This document shows positions 34,765 through 46,249 of a stretch of DNA of 64,000 nt, in pieces. The stretch covers positions 35,176-99,175 of the forward strand of contig JAMPIV010004271.1 of NCBI GenBank assembly GCA_024509875.1, given 5' to 3'. This DNA is from Oreohelix idahoensis. Its lineage: Eukaryota > Mollusca > Gastropoda > Stylommatophora > Oreohelicidae. The position numbers and the translations under genes were made by a program. The notes beneath the pieces were generated by a model. It did not search any database and had not been told where the DNA came from. It worked only from the letters and a program-made list of their open reading frames with translations. Position 1 is the stretch's first letter; every line of letters starts with the position of its first letter.

Positions 34765-34885
34765 GGCTATACTAGGTGTCACCTTTATGAGAAGCATAAC
34801 GGTACCAGGGTTCGAACTTTTGCCTCGAGACGCCAGCGCTCAAACAATTGTTCCTCCACGCTCTTAGTGTCTTGCAGCTCAGGCG
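34765..34885 (-). repeat. tRNA-derived SINE head (SINE-D)
   Basis: On the minus strand the sequence reads GAGCGCTGGCGTCTCGAGGC followed by a B-box GTTCGAACCC (near 34811-34820). It resembles a tRNA-derived promoter followed by a short body. Boundaries are approximate. Confidence 0.5.
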
Positions 34886-35379
34886 ATGAAAGTTTCTAAC
34901 TGAAACACGTGAAACTAAACCTATGAACCAGCCCTGGACTGACTATTCAAATTCAACGAAATGGTTCATCTGCACGAAATAATAGCGTACATTTGTGCAA
35001 TTATGCATATTCAGATTTTAAAAAATATATTTATTGATCTAAGGGAGGAGATCGGAGCACTGATGGGGTTGTCCGTGTGCAATGAAGATAGTCCTTAAAT
35101 GAACATGTTTATGGCCAACGACACTGGAACACCACTACATTTCGTGCCCTTCCACCACAACCGACACTACCTCTGTTATCAACCTGAGTCATCGTGTGAA
35201 AATTTGTTTAAAACCTTGCTAGGTTGCCATTTGAGAGCCCGAATTAGCCTCTTTTGATCTTAACACCAGGGCCTTGCAAACCATTTCTCCGTCATGCACC
35301 GGCAGCTCCTTTAAAGCTTCGTTGTTTTACGGTACTATTCGGGGATTAGAGGGACGCGTGTAGCGTATAAAATGGAAAA
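34886..35379. other. No gene seen
   Basis: Mixed intronic sequence. No repeat family assigned. Confidence 0.4.
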
Positions 35380-35835
35380 TTGTTTTATGAGGAGTTTTTC
35401 GATGTTGGCTAGAAACAACTATGGCATACGGGAGTGAGTCATGGACAGTTCAATAAACAAGTAGAGAAAAGTACTAGAGGCCACCTACCTGTGGTTTTAC
35501 AGAAGAATGATGAAAATATCGTGGACAACTAAAAATAGCATTACAGATGTCTTGAAATAGGAAAGTTCGCAAAGTAAGTTTATTCCTCGTGTCGTAAAGA
35601 AGGCGTCCACTTTCTTTAGACATGTTATGTGGAGAAGAGGAAAGCTGGAATATATCGTGACAACATGGACGATTGAAGGGAGAAGAGATAGAGAACGACA
35701 AAGAGCGAAAATACTAGATGGTTTGGTATCATGGCATGGAAAAGTCAAAATAGTACTAGAGACAGGAAGTTGTGGAGAGACATGATCGGCTACGCCACCA
35801 GGCATGGTACTTGAAGAAGATGAAGAAGTAAAGCA
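35380..35835 (+). mobile_element. Decayed LINE fragment (family L5)
   Basis: A broken + strand reading shows YGSESWTV-like, YRRMMKISWT and FFRHVMWRRGKLE, then IEGRRDRERQRAKILDG, the usual C-terminal order in one common group of animal RTE/jockey-like LINEs. It ends in a GAAGAAGATGAAGAAG tail at 35813-35828. Several stops and frameshifts. Confidence 0.65.
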
Positions 35836-36111
35836 AGAACTCGTGAGATAGATAAGCATTGTTTTCTAATTATCCCCCTTTTTCCGTACTGCGGTGACAT
35901 TGCAGTAAATAAATATTAGACAAACATAAAGGTATGTTTTCAGGCACTCGTAAGAAATAAAGAAGTAGAACACTAGACAACAGAAAAACAACAGACGTGA
36001 GTTTGCGCGACAGAAATTTATCATCCTCAGAACTCCATGTAATGATTCAGCGTCAGTTCTCGGACCGTATTATCCGTTGATGGTTCAATGATTGCATATT
36101 TGCGCTTGAAG

Positions 36112-36345
36112 TGAGAAGAGCGTCCATTTGACAGTTGTTAGAGCGGTGGTCTCTCGGGGTAAAAGTGCCGGGTTCGATTCACGGTTTCGACACGCTCCAG
36201 TCTACCCAACTGTAGATATATTTTGCTCTTGAGTTAGGAAAGGAAAAAGCAGATAGGAAGGGAAATGGTCACCCCTCTCTCTCGATGCTGGACCTAAGTA
36301 TAGTGGAGTCTCTAACACTTCACTACCCACCAGCAATATGTGCTG
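36112..36345 (+). repeat. SINE-C, tRNA-derived head and body
   Basis: The head contains 'gttagagcggtggtctctcg' and a B-box GGTTCGATTC (36171-36180). The body continues 'gtcacccctctctctcgatg' and 'gtctctaacacttcactacc', found again at 54640-55070 and, inverted, at 23830-23945. Confidence 0.7.
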
Positions 36346-36359
36346 TTTGACTACCTTTA

Positions 36360-36486
36360 GCTTACTTACTTAGTCCTTCCTCTTCTACCGTTAGGTGTAG
36401 AGATTTGGAAGAGAGACCGCCATACTATCCTATCGGCTATCTTCCTCCTGGCCTGGTTCCATTCTAGTCCTCGGTCCTTCAAATAT
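36360..36486 (-). mobile_element. 5'-truncated L1a LINE end, 9 bp target duplication
   Basis: Only the last ~125 bases of L1a, with its tail (TTAC units on this strand) at 36362-36373. CTACCTTTA flanks it at 36351-36359 and 36487-36495. Confidence 0.8.
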
Positions 36487-36883
36487 CTACCTTTACCTTT
36501 TTTTAAATGTTTTTCAGCCTTTTCATTACAACAATGTGGGTTATTTTAAAAGTCGCTTCCTATTTTGATAGTGTTATTTCTTCACTTCCGTCCAACTCAT
36601 TTATATGACACAAGCAACACAATACAGAGAATCAACTGCCATTGTATTACGTAAAACGATATATCCCATTAACATTAAATCTCAGCATAAGATCCGGTTT
36701 GTTCTGCATATGATTTAAAAGCGAGTAGCAATTTTTAATGTCTCTTGTAGCGTCAAATTATTGATCTGTTTTAGATTGTTATTTTGTGAAGACTGAAATT
36801 TATTTGTCAAATGGAGTTATTGCCCTTTGTTTGGCCATTTGTTTCATGCATTTCCAGTGGATACGCGTAAGGATGTACTGCTT

Positions 36884-36950
36884 ACTTATTTACTCGATCC
36901 TCATCTAACGTGAGGTGTAGAGTTTAGGAAGAGAGAACGCCATATTATCA
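36884..36950 (-). mobile_element. Very short L1a fragment
   Basis: Matches the terminal ~60 bases of L1a ('acgtgaggtgtagag...gaagagagaacgcca') after a degenerate TTAC-type tail. Target duplication not clear. Confidence 0.6.
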
Positions 36951-37153
36951 AGTAAGGATATAAGCATTTAAAATATAGGAAGTAACTTTTCTGTCACATT
37001 ATATGACTGTAGGTCACTTTTAGGGGAATAAATATATCCAAATTGACACCTTTTAAAATATTCTGACAAACGAAAAAAACCAAAAAAGAAATTTAATCAT
37101 TTATAGGGAGTTATAAAACTGTACTTGAAAATAAATTTCATTACGTTTGGAAT

Positions 37154-37675
37154 TCTGCAGGTATTTCCTCTCTCTCCCAGACTTTGCCAAGTAGTTTGTA
37201 TAATATCTCTGTTGAGGTATCAATATCTGTTTTGATGGCCTCTGCTGAAATGCAATCTGGACCAGCTGTTTTTCCATCTTTCAGAAGCTTTATGGCTTTC
37301 TTTATTTCGTCTCTACTTGGTCGTTCACAGTTGATTTGTAGCGCCCCTTCTGCTGGCTGGATGTCTGGGGGATTAGTTGGAGATGGTCTATTGAGAAGTT
37401 CCTCAAAATATTCTGTCCATCTCTTCATTTGTTCTTGTATATTACTAAGCACTTTTCCATTCTTATCTTTTATGAGGCCATTTGCTTTCTTATATTTCCC
37501 TGTTAGCTTCTTTGTGTTGTTGTACAGGTCCCTCATATTTCCTTTGGCTGCAGCTTTCTCTGCTTCTCTTGCCAAATCATCAATATATTTCATCTTGTCT
37601 CTTTTGATGTTTCTTCTTACTTCTTTGTTTGCTTCTATGTACACTTCATGAGCCTTGGCTTTGGAGCTTGTTTTC
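37154..37675 (-). pseudogene. L3 protein, region before and at the start of RT, inverted segment
   Basis: The minus-strand frame (VYIEANKEVRRNIKRDKMKY, GKVLSNIQEQMKRWTEYFEE, LLKDGKTAGPDCISAEAIKT) is the linker and first RT blocks of RTE-like proteins. It is open until the right junction near 37675. Confidence 0.82.
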
Positions 37676-38539
37676 TTACTAGCAATAGATTGGGTTATGA
37701 AAACATCGACATCACACAACAGAAATGGAATCCAGTGGAATCTGACTAAACAGCTTGATGATCTGGATTTTGCAGATGACTTGGCTCTTCTGTCCCATAA
37801 CCATAATCAGATGCAAGAGAAAATTCTCGATGAGAGGTCACAACAAGTGGGCCTGAAAATACACAGGGAAAAGACGAAGATTATGAGAATAAATACAAGA
37901 AATGATAGCAAGGTTGAACTTGAAGAAACACCACTAAAAGATGTAGAATCGTACACATATCTTGGAAGAAATATAGACACGGTTGGAGGGACAGACAGTG
38001 ATATTAAAATAAGAATACAAAAAAGCAAGAGGAGCTTTCATTGCATTGGGAAACATATGGAGAACAAGAGAAATCAAGTCCAACACGAAAATAAGAATCT
38101 TCAACTCAAATGTGAAGTCAGTCCAATTGTATGGCTCTGAGACATGGAGAACAACAAAAACAGCAACCAAAAAGCTACAGACTTTTATAAACGGGTGCTT
38201 ATGTAGATTAGAAGGACTGAAATGGTATGACAAAGTCACAAATGTGGAATTGATGACAAGAACCAGACAAGTGCCAGTGGAACAAGAGTTGAGAAGAAGA
38301 CGCTGACGATGGATAGGACACACATTGAGGAAACCTGTTGATAGCATTGCAAGGCAGTCCTTGTTCTGGAATCCACAGGGAAAGAGAGGCAGAGGTAGAC
38401 CAAAAAACACATGGAGAAGAGAACTGGATACAGAGGTGAAAATGATGAGGAAAACATGGAAAGAACTTGAGCGGATGGCACAGGACAGGAAGACTTGGCA
38501 TGTGTTTGTTAAAGGCCTATGCTCCTTGGAGAGCTAAAG
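37676..38539 (+). pseudogene. L3 protein, RT catalytic region to C-terminus, direct segment
   Basis: It reads LAIDWVMKTST, then LDFADDLALLSHNHNQMQEK (catalytic FADD near 37775) and YTYLGRNIDTVGGTDSDIKI. Frameshifts follow, near 38080 and later, then RGRPKNTWRRELDTEVKMM and an end at a TAA at 38535-38537, directly before a 'gggtattgatta' tail. Confidence 0.82.
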
Positions 38540-38914
38540 GGTATTGATTAACGTTTGGAATATTGAATGTACTGCTTTACCTAGAGATGACTGGCGCCAA
38601 GGCTGGATTATCCATTAGGCTAAGTAGGCTGAAGCCTGAGGTCCCGGAGCTCTTGGAGGCCAGTGTACAAGTAAAAAAAAAAAAATATATATATATATAA
38701 AACAATGCGTAGATTTATATACAAAAAATTTAATGTTTGCACTTCGCAGTCGCATTCGTAACGTTTTAAAAAGAGAATAAAAACAAAAAAAAAGCTTAAA
38801 AGACATAATGCACACCGGCAAAATCATAACGGCGCATGAGCTATTTGCTAATAAACATTAATTTTAAAAATAATTACTAATAAAAGAGGTAAGCAATGCT
38901 AATAAACTAACATA

Positions 38915-40759
38915 ATAATAATAAATTCTTTAAGCGCCAAACACGGCGCATAAGGCAGAAACCAGTGCTCTCCAGGTTGTTCGTTGTGACGCCACTCCTC
39001 TTAGCTCTTGCACATTATTTAGGCCCAACGTTCTTCCTTCTCTTATTATTGTTCTTCTGAGTGTTTCTTTTGGTCTTCCTTTTTTCCGCTTACCCTCAGG
39101 AACCCAAGTGAGCGCCTGTAGTGGTATTCTGTTGTTTTGCATTCGTAGGACATGACCGATATATGACCATCGTCTTTTCCTTATATAGTTGGAGACATAT
39201 TTCTGCCTAGAGTCTTCTCTTATTTGTCGATTAGTCTTGAATTCTTTCCAACTGATGTTCATGAGTTTTCTAAGACATTTGTTCTCGAATGTATTCAGCT
39301 TGTTCTCCAATGATTTTGTTATTTTCCAACTCTCACAGCCGTATGTTAACACTGAGATAACATTTGAATTAAACAGACGAAGCTTGGTATGTGTATGTAT
39401 ATTCAATGATCGTAATTTCCAAATGTTAGATAATCTATTGAAGGCGCTAGCTGCCAAAGCAATTCTAGTATGAATTTCTCTTGTTGTGTCACCATCCTGA
39501 GTCATTTTACTGCCTAAATAATTGAAACTTTCAACTTTCTGTACTTTTTCCCCGTTCAGGATGATATTAAAGGTCTCGTTAGAAAAGTTCATAACTTTAG
39601 TTTTAGAGGCATTTATTTGGAGACCTATTTTAACCGAAAGATGACACAAATTATTTACTGCTTCTTGGGATTGTCTGGGTGTTGAACTTAAGAATGCTAA
39701 ATCATCTGCGAAATCCAGGTCCCCCAGGAATTTTCCATTTGTCCATTTTATACCTAATTGTTCATTGTGGGTATAGTTTCTCATAACCCAATCAATAGCT
39801 ATTCCAAAAAGTAGTGGTGACATAATACAACCTTGTTTCACCCCTGTTTCTACTGTAAACCATTCTGTATTCCCTTTATTTGTTCTAACACAACATCTTG
39901 CATTGTCATATAGCGCTTTGATTATATTCACATATTTTGTTGGAAAACCATAGATTGTAAGTATCTTCCACAATGATAGGCGGTGTAGACTATCAAAGGC
40001 TTTTTGAAAATTGACGAAGGTGATAATAAGTGGCGATTGCATTTCCACTGATTCTTCTATAATTGTTCTTAGTGTGAATATTTGATCAATACATGATCGT
40101 TTCGGCCTGAAACCCGCTTGTTCTTCTCTGATCTTTTCGTCAGCATGCAATTTAAGTCTTTCTAACATCATGCAACATAATAATTTTCCAGGTACTGATA
40201 ATAGAGATATAGAGAGTTATTACAGTCTGATAGATCACCTTTCTTCGGTAACTTTACAATAATACTCTCTTTCCATTGTTGTGGTGGTTGTTCTTCTCTC
40301 CATACTTCGTTTATAATATCTAAAATTCTCTAGAGGTTGTTGTCATTAACTGCTTTAATCATTTCGCCTGAAATTTCGTCAACTCCAGCAGCTTTAAAAT
40401 TTTTAAATCTTTTAACGGCTTGTTTGATCTCGTCCAGCGTGAATTCATCGCAAGTTATTGGCAAGGTGGTTGTGGGTGTTTCATTATTAAAATCAGGTGT
40501 TACTGTTGGTGGTGGTCTGTTTAGCACCTCCATGAAGTGCTCAGCCCATCTCTTCATTTGTTCTTTTTCTGTTGGTATTGGATTCCCTAATTTATCTTTA
40601 ACAGGTGTTTCCATATCAGTAGGCTGGTGACATAGTTGTTTTGTAATTTGATAAAGGCACCTACTATTACCAGTTCTTGCAGCATTTTCAGCTTCTACGG
40701 CCAGTTCATTGATGAAATGTCTTTTATCTCTTCGAGTTTTTGTCTTCACTTCTTTATTT
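38915..40759 (-). mobile_element. RTE-like LINE copy (family L6), 10 bp target duplication
   Basis: AACTAACATA occurs at 38905-38914 and 40760-40769. The minus-strand LINE ends at its left in an (ATT)n tail (38915-38923). It is 5'-truncated before the endonuclease. It landed in a copy of the short tandem repeat at 40760-40890. Confidence 0.9.
38930..40749 (-). pseudogene. Reverse transcriptase of L6, long but broken upstream
   Basis: A 413-codon open frame (40171 to 38930) spans most of the RT and the C-terminal domain: KIREEQAGFRPKRSCIDQIF, VNFQKAFDSLHRLSLWKI, VKQGCIMSPLLFGIAIDWVM, catalytic FADDLAF (near 39695), YLGSKMTQDGDT, YGCESWKITKS, RRWSYIGHVLRMQNNRIP, and GRPKETLRRTI before a stop at 38930. 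The upstream frame 40749-40330 (KDKLGNPIPTEKEQMKRWAE, FKNFKAAGVDEISGEMIK) is joined through a region with stops and a frameshift (40172-40330). It is the longest intact RT frame in the window, but it lacks the endonuclease. Confidence 0.85.
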
Positions 40760-40890
40760 AACTAACATACCAGTTTATTAATAATACTAGTATATACCAT
40801 CACCATGGTAACAAACTAACATACCAGTTTATTAATAATACTAGTATATACCATCACCATGGTAACAAACAAACATACCAGTCTATTAAT
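40760..40890. repeat. Minisatellite, ~54-56 bp unit
   Basis: Units of 'ctaacataccagtttatta' ... 'accatcaccatggtaacaa' occur twice in full, and a third runs into the TA microsatellite. The repeat also flanks the L6 insertion point. Confidence 0.85.
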
Positions 40891-40897
40891 AATACTA

Positions 40898-41042
<145 letters not shown>

Positions 41043-41199
41043 ATCACCATGCTTTGAAAAAAAATTATTAAAATTATTGCCTATTAACTGATGGGGATCC
41101 CAAACACCAAAAAGCCTAGAGGCCCTTCTTGGCTTAATCCGGCCATGACTGGCGCCATAGTTTTGTGACTAGAAATAGAATAAAGAATGGACTGACCAA

Positions 41200-41515
41200 A
41201 TGATCTCAAGCCAAGAAGTTACCGACTTTCATAAGTGGGTGCTTGCGTAGACTAGTATGACAAGATCACCAATGTGGAGCTGATGGCAAAATACCTGACG
41301 AGAAACGTTGTCAATATATAGGATACACCATTAAGGAAAGCTGTTGATGGCATTACAAGGCAGTCCTTGTTCTGAAATCCCCAGGGTAAGAACACACGGA
41401 GAAGAGAACTGGAGATAGAAGTGAAAATGATAAAGACATATAAAGACCGTGAGCTGATGGCACGTGGCAAGAGGACTTGGCTTATGTTTGTTAAAGGCTC
41501 CATGTAGAAAGGGCA
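41200..41515 (+). mobile_element. L3 LINE fragment, C-terminal end
   Basis: Matches 38180-38540 ('cataagtgggtgcttgcgtag', 'gcattacaaggcagtccttg', 'ggagaagagaactggagata') with many indels. Confidence 0.7.
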
Positions 41516-41524
41516 TTGCTTGAC

Positions 41525-41740
41525 AGTGGCGAACAAAGGGGGTTACAAGGGGGCGCGGTCCGCCCCGGGAGACAGCCGTGAAGGGGGTGCCGTCGGACAC
41601 TATTATGACAGTACTACTTACTGTTAACAATATGCGTGCACTCGCAAGTGTGTTTCTTCATGAGAAGGGGGGTACCAAAGGTATGATCCGCCCCGGGTGT
41701 CAGATACTTTAAGGACACCTCTGTTGCTTGATTGATTGAA
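41525..41740. repeat. Possible hAT MITE remnant
   Basis: Contains 'cagtggcgaacaaaggggg' at the left and two copies of a 'ccgccccggg' word (41560 and 41688). This resembles common hAT MITEs that begin CAGTGGCG. The right end and target copy were not found. Confidence 0.35.
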
Positions 41741-42410
41741 TGCTAAGTTTTAGACATTTGGAGGGAAGTGCACGTATGCATAATCTATCATCAGTCCTAG
41801 ATCTTTTCTTACTTAATCTAACCCGCTCGTTTATGGCACGTAGTTGCCCGTTCCCACGACTCTGCCGATCCGCTGTAGGAAAATAATTGGAAATTTCCGA
41901 ACGAAATAAAAAAAAGGGAGAAAATTAGTGATGATAATAGCACCTATTAACCAACGAAAAGGCACGTTATCGTCCATGGCATCACTTAACCCACAGGTCG
42001 TGAAACTCACTGTTTCCTCCGCCGGGCGCATGTTAAATCATCCCCGGTCTGCTTGCCAGAATACAGCAAAAAATGGCATTTGTGCGACGGTGAAATTCGC
42101 GGCGGGAGGGGGGATAAAGTATCTAAATTGGACAGTTGTTGGAAACTAAACCTCAGGGGTGGTGAACTAATGCCATGGAAAAGACCTGTAAAACACTTGC
42201 GACAGTTGGCCCAAATAACTACTGAACACCCGTGCCACGACCAAATATGGCAAATAATTTGAAAGTACTGTAGTAGTATTTTAAGAGCTGTGACATTTGA
42301 TTGATCTGACGAATTATGATATATATACGTAACGTAATGGCTTTAAGCGCCCTTTTGGTTCACGTTACTCTCGCGGCGACCGAAAATGTCGATCAAACTA
42401 AGTACAATTG
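41741..42410. other. No supported gene
   Basis: Intronic sequence with two overlapping ~70-codon frames (41928-42149, 42053-42262) without recognisable motifs. Confidence 0.4.
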
Positions 42411-42720
42411 TACTTTTTCTTCGTACACTTTCAGACGTCAACTTTAATATGTTTAAAGGAAGCATTGGTCAGCTTGTGGTTGTTGGTATATCCAAAGAAT
42501 TTGTCCAGGAGTGGTTATAGTGTCGGTCATAAGTTATGTTTCTATTTCGTCATATGTTGAGCACCTTTGCAGCAGATTATCAGCAGCCATTTTATCGGTG
42601 CCGCAGTTACATGCAACAGTAGATCCTATCTTTAGCTTTTTTAATAGAGAGTATTTCAGTCTTCTGTGGCCTGTGCGGAGTCTGAAGATTACCACTTGTT
42701 CACTTCTGCTGAGCTAGTAA
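42411..42720 (-). repeat. SINE-F-like repeat, diverged copy
   Basis: Shares 'agacgtcaactt.aatatgtttaaagg', 'catatgttgagcacctttg' and 'agtagatcctatctttag' with the better-bounded copy at 44046-44276. It starts with a TTCTTC-like tail on this strand. Target duplication not seen. Confidence 0.65.
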
Positions 42721-42959
42721 TATATATCATTTATCTGGTGGCCTGGGTAAGCTGCTTCCCTCTTGTTCCTGTATGTACGATCGTACGAAAGTGCAATAGT
42801 TCAAAATATGCAATTGATACCACACAGTTGAACGAGAACTGATTGGGAGCATACAAATGGGGTTAATGGATTGTGGAAGAGTTTGGACAACACCGTTGAG
42901 GATGGGATGAAGCGTATGTTTGGAAAGGGGAACTCGGAAAACCAAAGTTTTGCACCACG

Positions 42960-43185
42960 GCCAGAGGGCTTACCCATATTTTCTTGACCATCGGCACACT
43001 AGGGGTGATGTGGTCAGCGTCACACCGGCCGCATTAACCTTCCCAGAGTTGCTCTGGTACCCAATTCACGAGGCTGGGTCAACCCCGGAGCCGTTTGCAG
43101 TCTAAAAAAATCCCACCTCAACTGGGGATAACACCATATTCCCATACCTCAATGGGCGTGTAAACGGGATCTCAAAGGACTTGGT
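42960..43185. repeat. SINE-B copy with inverted 5' part
   Basis: 42965-43130 is the reverse complement of the body of the SINE at 61598-61870 (for example 'gagttgctctggtacccaat', 'gaggctgggtcaaccccgga'). From 43128 the 3' part runs forward ('taacaccatattccca', 'aatgggcgtgtaa'). One insertion with an inverted 5' part, as in the L3 copy at 37154. Confidence 0.75.
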
Positions 43186-43503
43186 GTTTCTAATTAATTT
43201 TATATATATATATATATTTTTTTTTGGAAAGTTCGTTTGGAGGGACCTTCACTCAAACAAATGACCCCAAAAGACTGATTGACATTGATTAGTGTCAAAC
43301 GATAGACAGAGTCAGGTTTGACCAACATGTTATGTATTTATTTATATGAGCAATAGGACATGGCTTGCTTCGCTTGGCGCCTCGTCTTTTATCAGAACAA
43401 GGGTTTTATATATATTAACTCGGACAAATGCAAAATGATAACGGTTTTGTTACACGTGGTCACACCTCTTCTCTCACTTAAGGTTATACGAGAGTTGCGT
43501 AAT

Positions 43504-43800
43504 TTTTTATGGCGCGGAGTGCTGGAGAGTAACAGAAAAGGAAATGTCTAAATTATCACCATTCCACACAACCTGCCTAAGGACAATTCTTCGAATTTTT
43601 TGGCCGAATACCATCTCCAACCAGGAACTACTTACACGGTGCAGTTACATGCACACCATCATTGCGGGCAGACACTGGAACTGGATTGGCCATGTCCTCA
43701 GAATGGACCCTGACATCATCACTAGAACTGCTACGCCACTAGGCGTGGTGGCCACTGACTGCTTTGTCCATCAGGAGCTAAGGATCTAAGAAGATGAAGA
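43504..43800 (+). mobile_element. L2 LINE fragment, C-terminal end
   Basis: Codes ECWRVTEKEMSKLSPFHTTC and RHWNWIGHVLRMDPDIITRT, matching the C-terminal part of the L2 copy at 30653-31435. It ends with 'ctaagaagatgaagaa'. A deletion removes the basic KRGRPK stretch present in the other copy. Confidence 0.8.
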
Positions 43801-43874
43801 ATTCACCGTAGCTCTTAATTCTGTATGTCAGTGTCAGCTGTTGACAAGATTGGAGAACTCTTCTTTTCTTAGGC

Positions 43875-44036
43875 ATAATTTGTTAGATCGCCATCATTTT
43901 CATTTTCGTTCATTACTGAGCATGGATCAACTACCGCATCTGGTCCTTTTGAAGGAAGCCTGCACCAAGTAGCCACATGCTCCAGCAGCGGTGGTGTGTG
44001 TGTGTGGCTATTTATTTTACATGATGAGTTTACCAG
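43875..44036 (-). repeat. SINE-A copy
   Basis: Reverse strand blocks 'gaaggaagcctgcaccaagt', 'cacatgctccagcagcggtg' and 'tacatgatga' in family order. A TG run near 43998 is inside it. Confidence 0.7.
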
Positions 44037-44045
44037 CCCCCATTC

Positions 44046-44276
44046 TTCTTCTTCGTTCACCCTCAGATGTCAACTTGAATAAGTTCAAAGAAAGCAGTGG
44101 TCAACCTAAGGCTGTTGATATCTCCGTAGATTTTCTCCAGGAATGGTATTGGTGATGACCATATGCGTTTTCTCTGTTCCTCATATGTTGAGCACCTTTA
44201 AAGCAGAAGTTCGGCAGTCATTATATCAGTGCCACAGTCACACTCATCAGTAGTTCCTATCTTTAATTTGTTCCAA
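44046..44276 (-). mobile_element. SINE-F copy, 9 bp target duplication
   Basis: CCCCCATTC flanks it (44037-44045 and 44277-44285). A TTCTTC run at the left is a (GAA)n tail of the minus strand. About 230 bp, non-coding, related to 42411-42640. Confidence 0.75.
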
Positions 44277-44485
44277 CCCCCATTCACAACCTCTTATAGA
44301 TCGCCTTCTTCAAATTACCCGAGTCCTATTCCTTCTTAATTCATCACATGATATGATTTTAATTTTTCTGGAATGCGGTTTAAAAAAAAAAAAGCTTGAG
44401 TCTGTTCTGTAATTCTCAGTTGCGCCTTCCATTTGATGTTGTTACTCTGCTCGGGTTAAACTTACGAACTCGACAACCACCAGAT

Positions 44486-44794
44486 TCTTCTTCTTCTTCG
44501 TTCGTCCTGAAAAGGGCGTTGGTTGCGTTGTGTCCGTTTACAGCGAAGCTGCGATATTTGCGCCTTTCGGCTGACACATCCGACTTCAGCATGGCATTTT
44601 TGGGACCGGGTTAGCCTTCCCACTTCGATCCCTACTCACTCAGCCAGACTGCAGTGATGCAGCCTGTTTCCAGGACTACCACTTGGAGGTGGAGAAGGGT
44701 CTTGGTCAGCTCTGGTTCGCTGACCCTGACGCAAGCAGTCTAGCTATGGGTTCGCTAACTGCATTCCTCACTGTTGACGCGTCTTAGGTCCCAA
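44486..44794 (-). mobile_element. SINE-E copy, 13 bp target duplication
   Basis: ACAACCACCAGAT occurs at 44473-44485 and 44795-44807. The 309 bp insert matches the one at 17008-17314 over its whole length, with the TTC run at the same end. Two copies with equal ends and independent targets define the full element. Confidence 0.9.
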
Positions 44795-45237
44795 ACAACC
44801 ACCAGATAAAACAGAGTTAACAAGGGCGTGTGGCTATCACGTGATCTGTTTTTTTTCCCCCATACAATGAAAACATAATGAGATCTATATAGGATACGCC
44901 AGGCAATAATCAGACAAGGGAAATAATGTAAACAACATGCGAGATAACCGATGTTACAGCGAAAAGCGGGTTAGAAAGTTAAAAGCATGACAGAGACCGA
45001 AAATAACAAAGACTTTAGCGTAAATTACTAGAAGACGTAAGTAATCTTTTGCTTATTCTTTAATCCCTGGCATTGTTGTTGTTGTTGTTGTCCGATTCTG
45101 TTACATGTTTCTGTGTTTATCACACCTGGCCATTTGATACGGAGGGTGTGACGGAAGCATCTGTTGATGAATGTCTTAAAAAAAATATAAACATGTTTAA
45201 GACAACAAGAAAGTATATTGTACCGTGTTGTGTCAAT

Positions 45238-45500
45238 TAACACTCTGAGAAAACGTGTTGATAGCACTACAGTACCAGGTAGTCCTTGTTCTGGAATCCA
45301 CAGGATAAGAGAGGTAGAGGGGGGTACCAAGGAAAACTTGGAGATGAGAACTGGTGACAGACATGAAGAAGGCATGGAAAGAACTTGAGCGGATGGCACG
45401 TGACAGGAAGACTTGGCAGACGTTTGTTGATGGCACGTGACAGGAAGACTTGGCAGACGTTTGTTGAAGGATTATGCTTCTTGTGGAGCTGATGGGTGCT
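45238..45500 (+). mobile_element. L3 LINE fragment with a 37 bp tandem duplication
   Basis: Matches 38320-38520 ('ccttgttctggaatccacag', 'aaagaacttgagcggatggc'). A 37 bp piece (45392-45428) is repeated directly at 45429-45465. Confidence 0.78.
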
Positions 45501-45559
45501 GAATGAATGTGTCTGTTAGGTTGTTTGAGTGTGCATTGTTAAGACAAGGAAGTCTTAAT

Positions 45560-45601
45560 AACCTCTACACCTCACGGTAGAAGAGGAACGACTAAGTAAG
45601 T
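45560..45601 (+). mobile_element. 42 bp L1a insertion (extreme 5' truncation), 10 bp target duplication
   Basis: Only 'acctctacacctcacggtag' plus 'aagaggaacgac' and the TAAG tail of L1a are present. AAGTCTTAAT precedes (45550-45559) and follows (45602-45611). Confidence 0.82.
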
Positions 45602-46249
45602 AAGTCTTAATTCCCCGGGCAAACACGCCAGCCTGTCGTTGTATGTTCTCATGTGTCTGTAAAGGTGACAAACTACTTTTGTCTTTTTTATAGCTTTACA
45701 CTTTAATATATACACGAACGAACATGAGTTTTGCTCCGTTTTTTTTTTTTTTTTTTGGACGACGCGCGCTCCGATCAACGTAGACCAAGGTGGTCCAACT
45801 TATTCTACCCCGAGGGCCACATAAACCAAACATTTAAAGTTCACGGGCCAATCATGATTTTAAAAAAATTATTTAAAATAAAGGCTCATTGAAAAATGTG
45901 ATTTGCTAGGTTTAAGAATTCCTGAACACTAGGTTAGTGTGTGGGAGTAGAAACAGGATGACTAAAAGAAAACGGGGTCTTTGGAAAACAAAAACGTCGT
46001 ATGTATAGGAAAACACACACAGAGGTAGAGAGAACGGCCGTCAGTGTGTGTGTGTGTTGTGTTCGAAACGGAAAGTCTATAACGTTGAAGCATCTCGACC
46101 ACTACCACCACCACCTTCCCCTCCAGGGGGTGTCACTATGATGTCATAGTTATGGTATGGCCCCTGACTCATGCTTCAGTGGCAGCCAGAAACGGGGGCA
46201 AGCAGGAAGGGGATTAAACGGCGGCAGGTCTGTAATAAATCTGACAGCT

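Larger units (their letters stand above)
37154..38550 (+). mobile_element. RTE-like LINE (family L3) with 5' inversion, 11 bp target duplication
   Basis: ACGTTTGGAAT flanks the copy at 37143-37153 and 38551-38561. From about 37154 to 37675 the LINE is on the minus strand (N-terminal side of RT); from about 37676 to 38550 the same family continues on the plus strand (RT catalytic region to the C-terminus). One insertion with its 5' part inverted is the mark of twin priming during reverse transcription. Confidence 0.87.
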
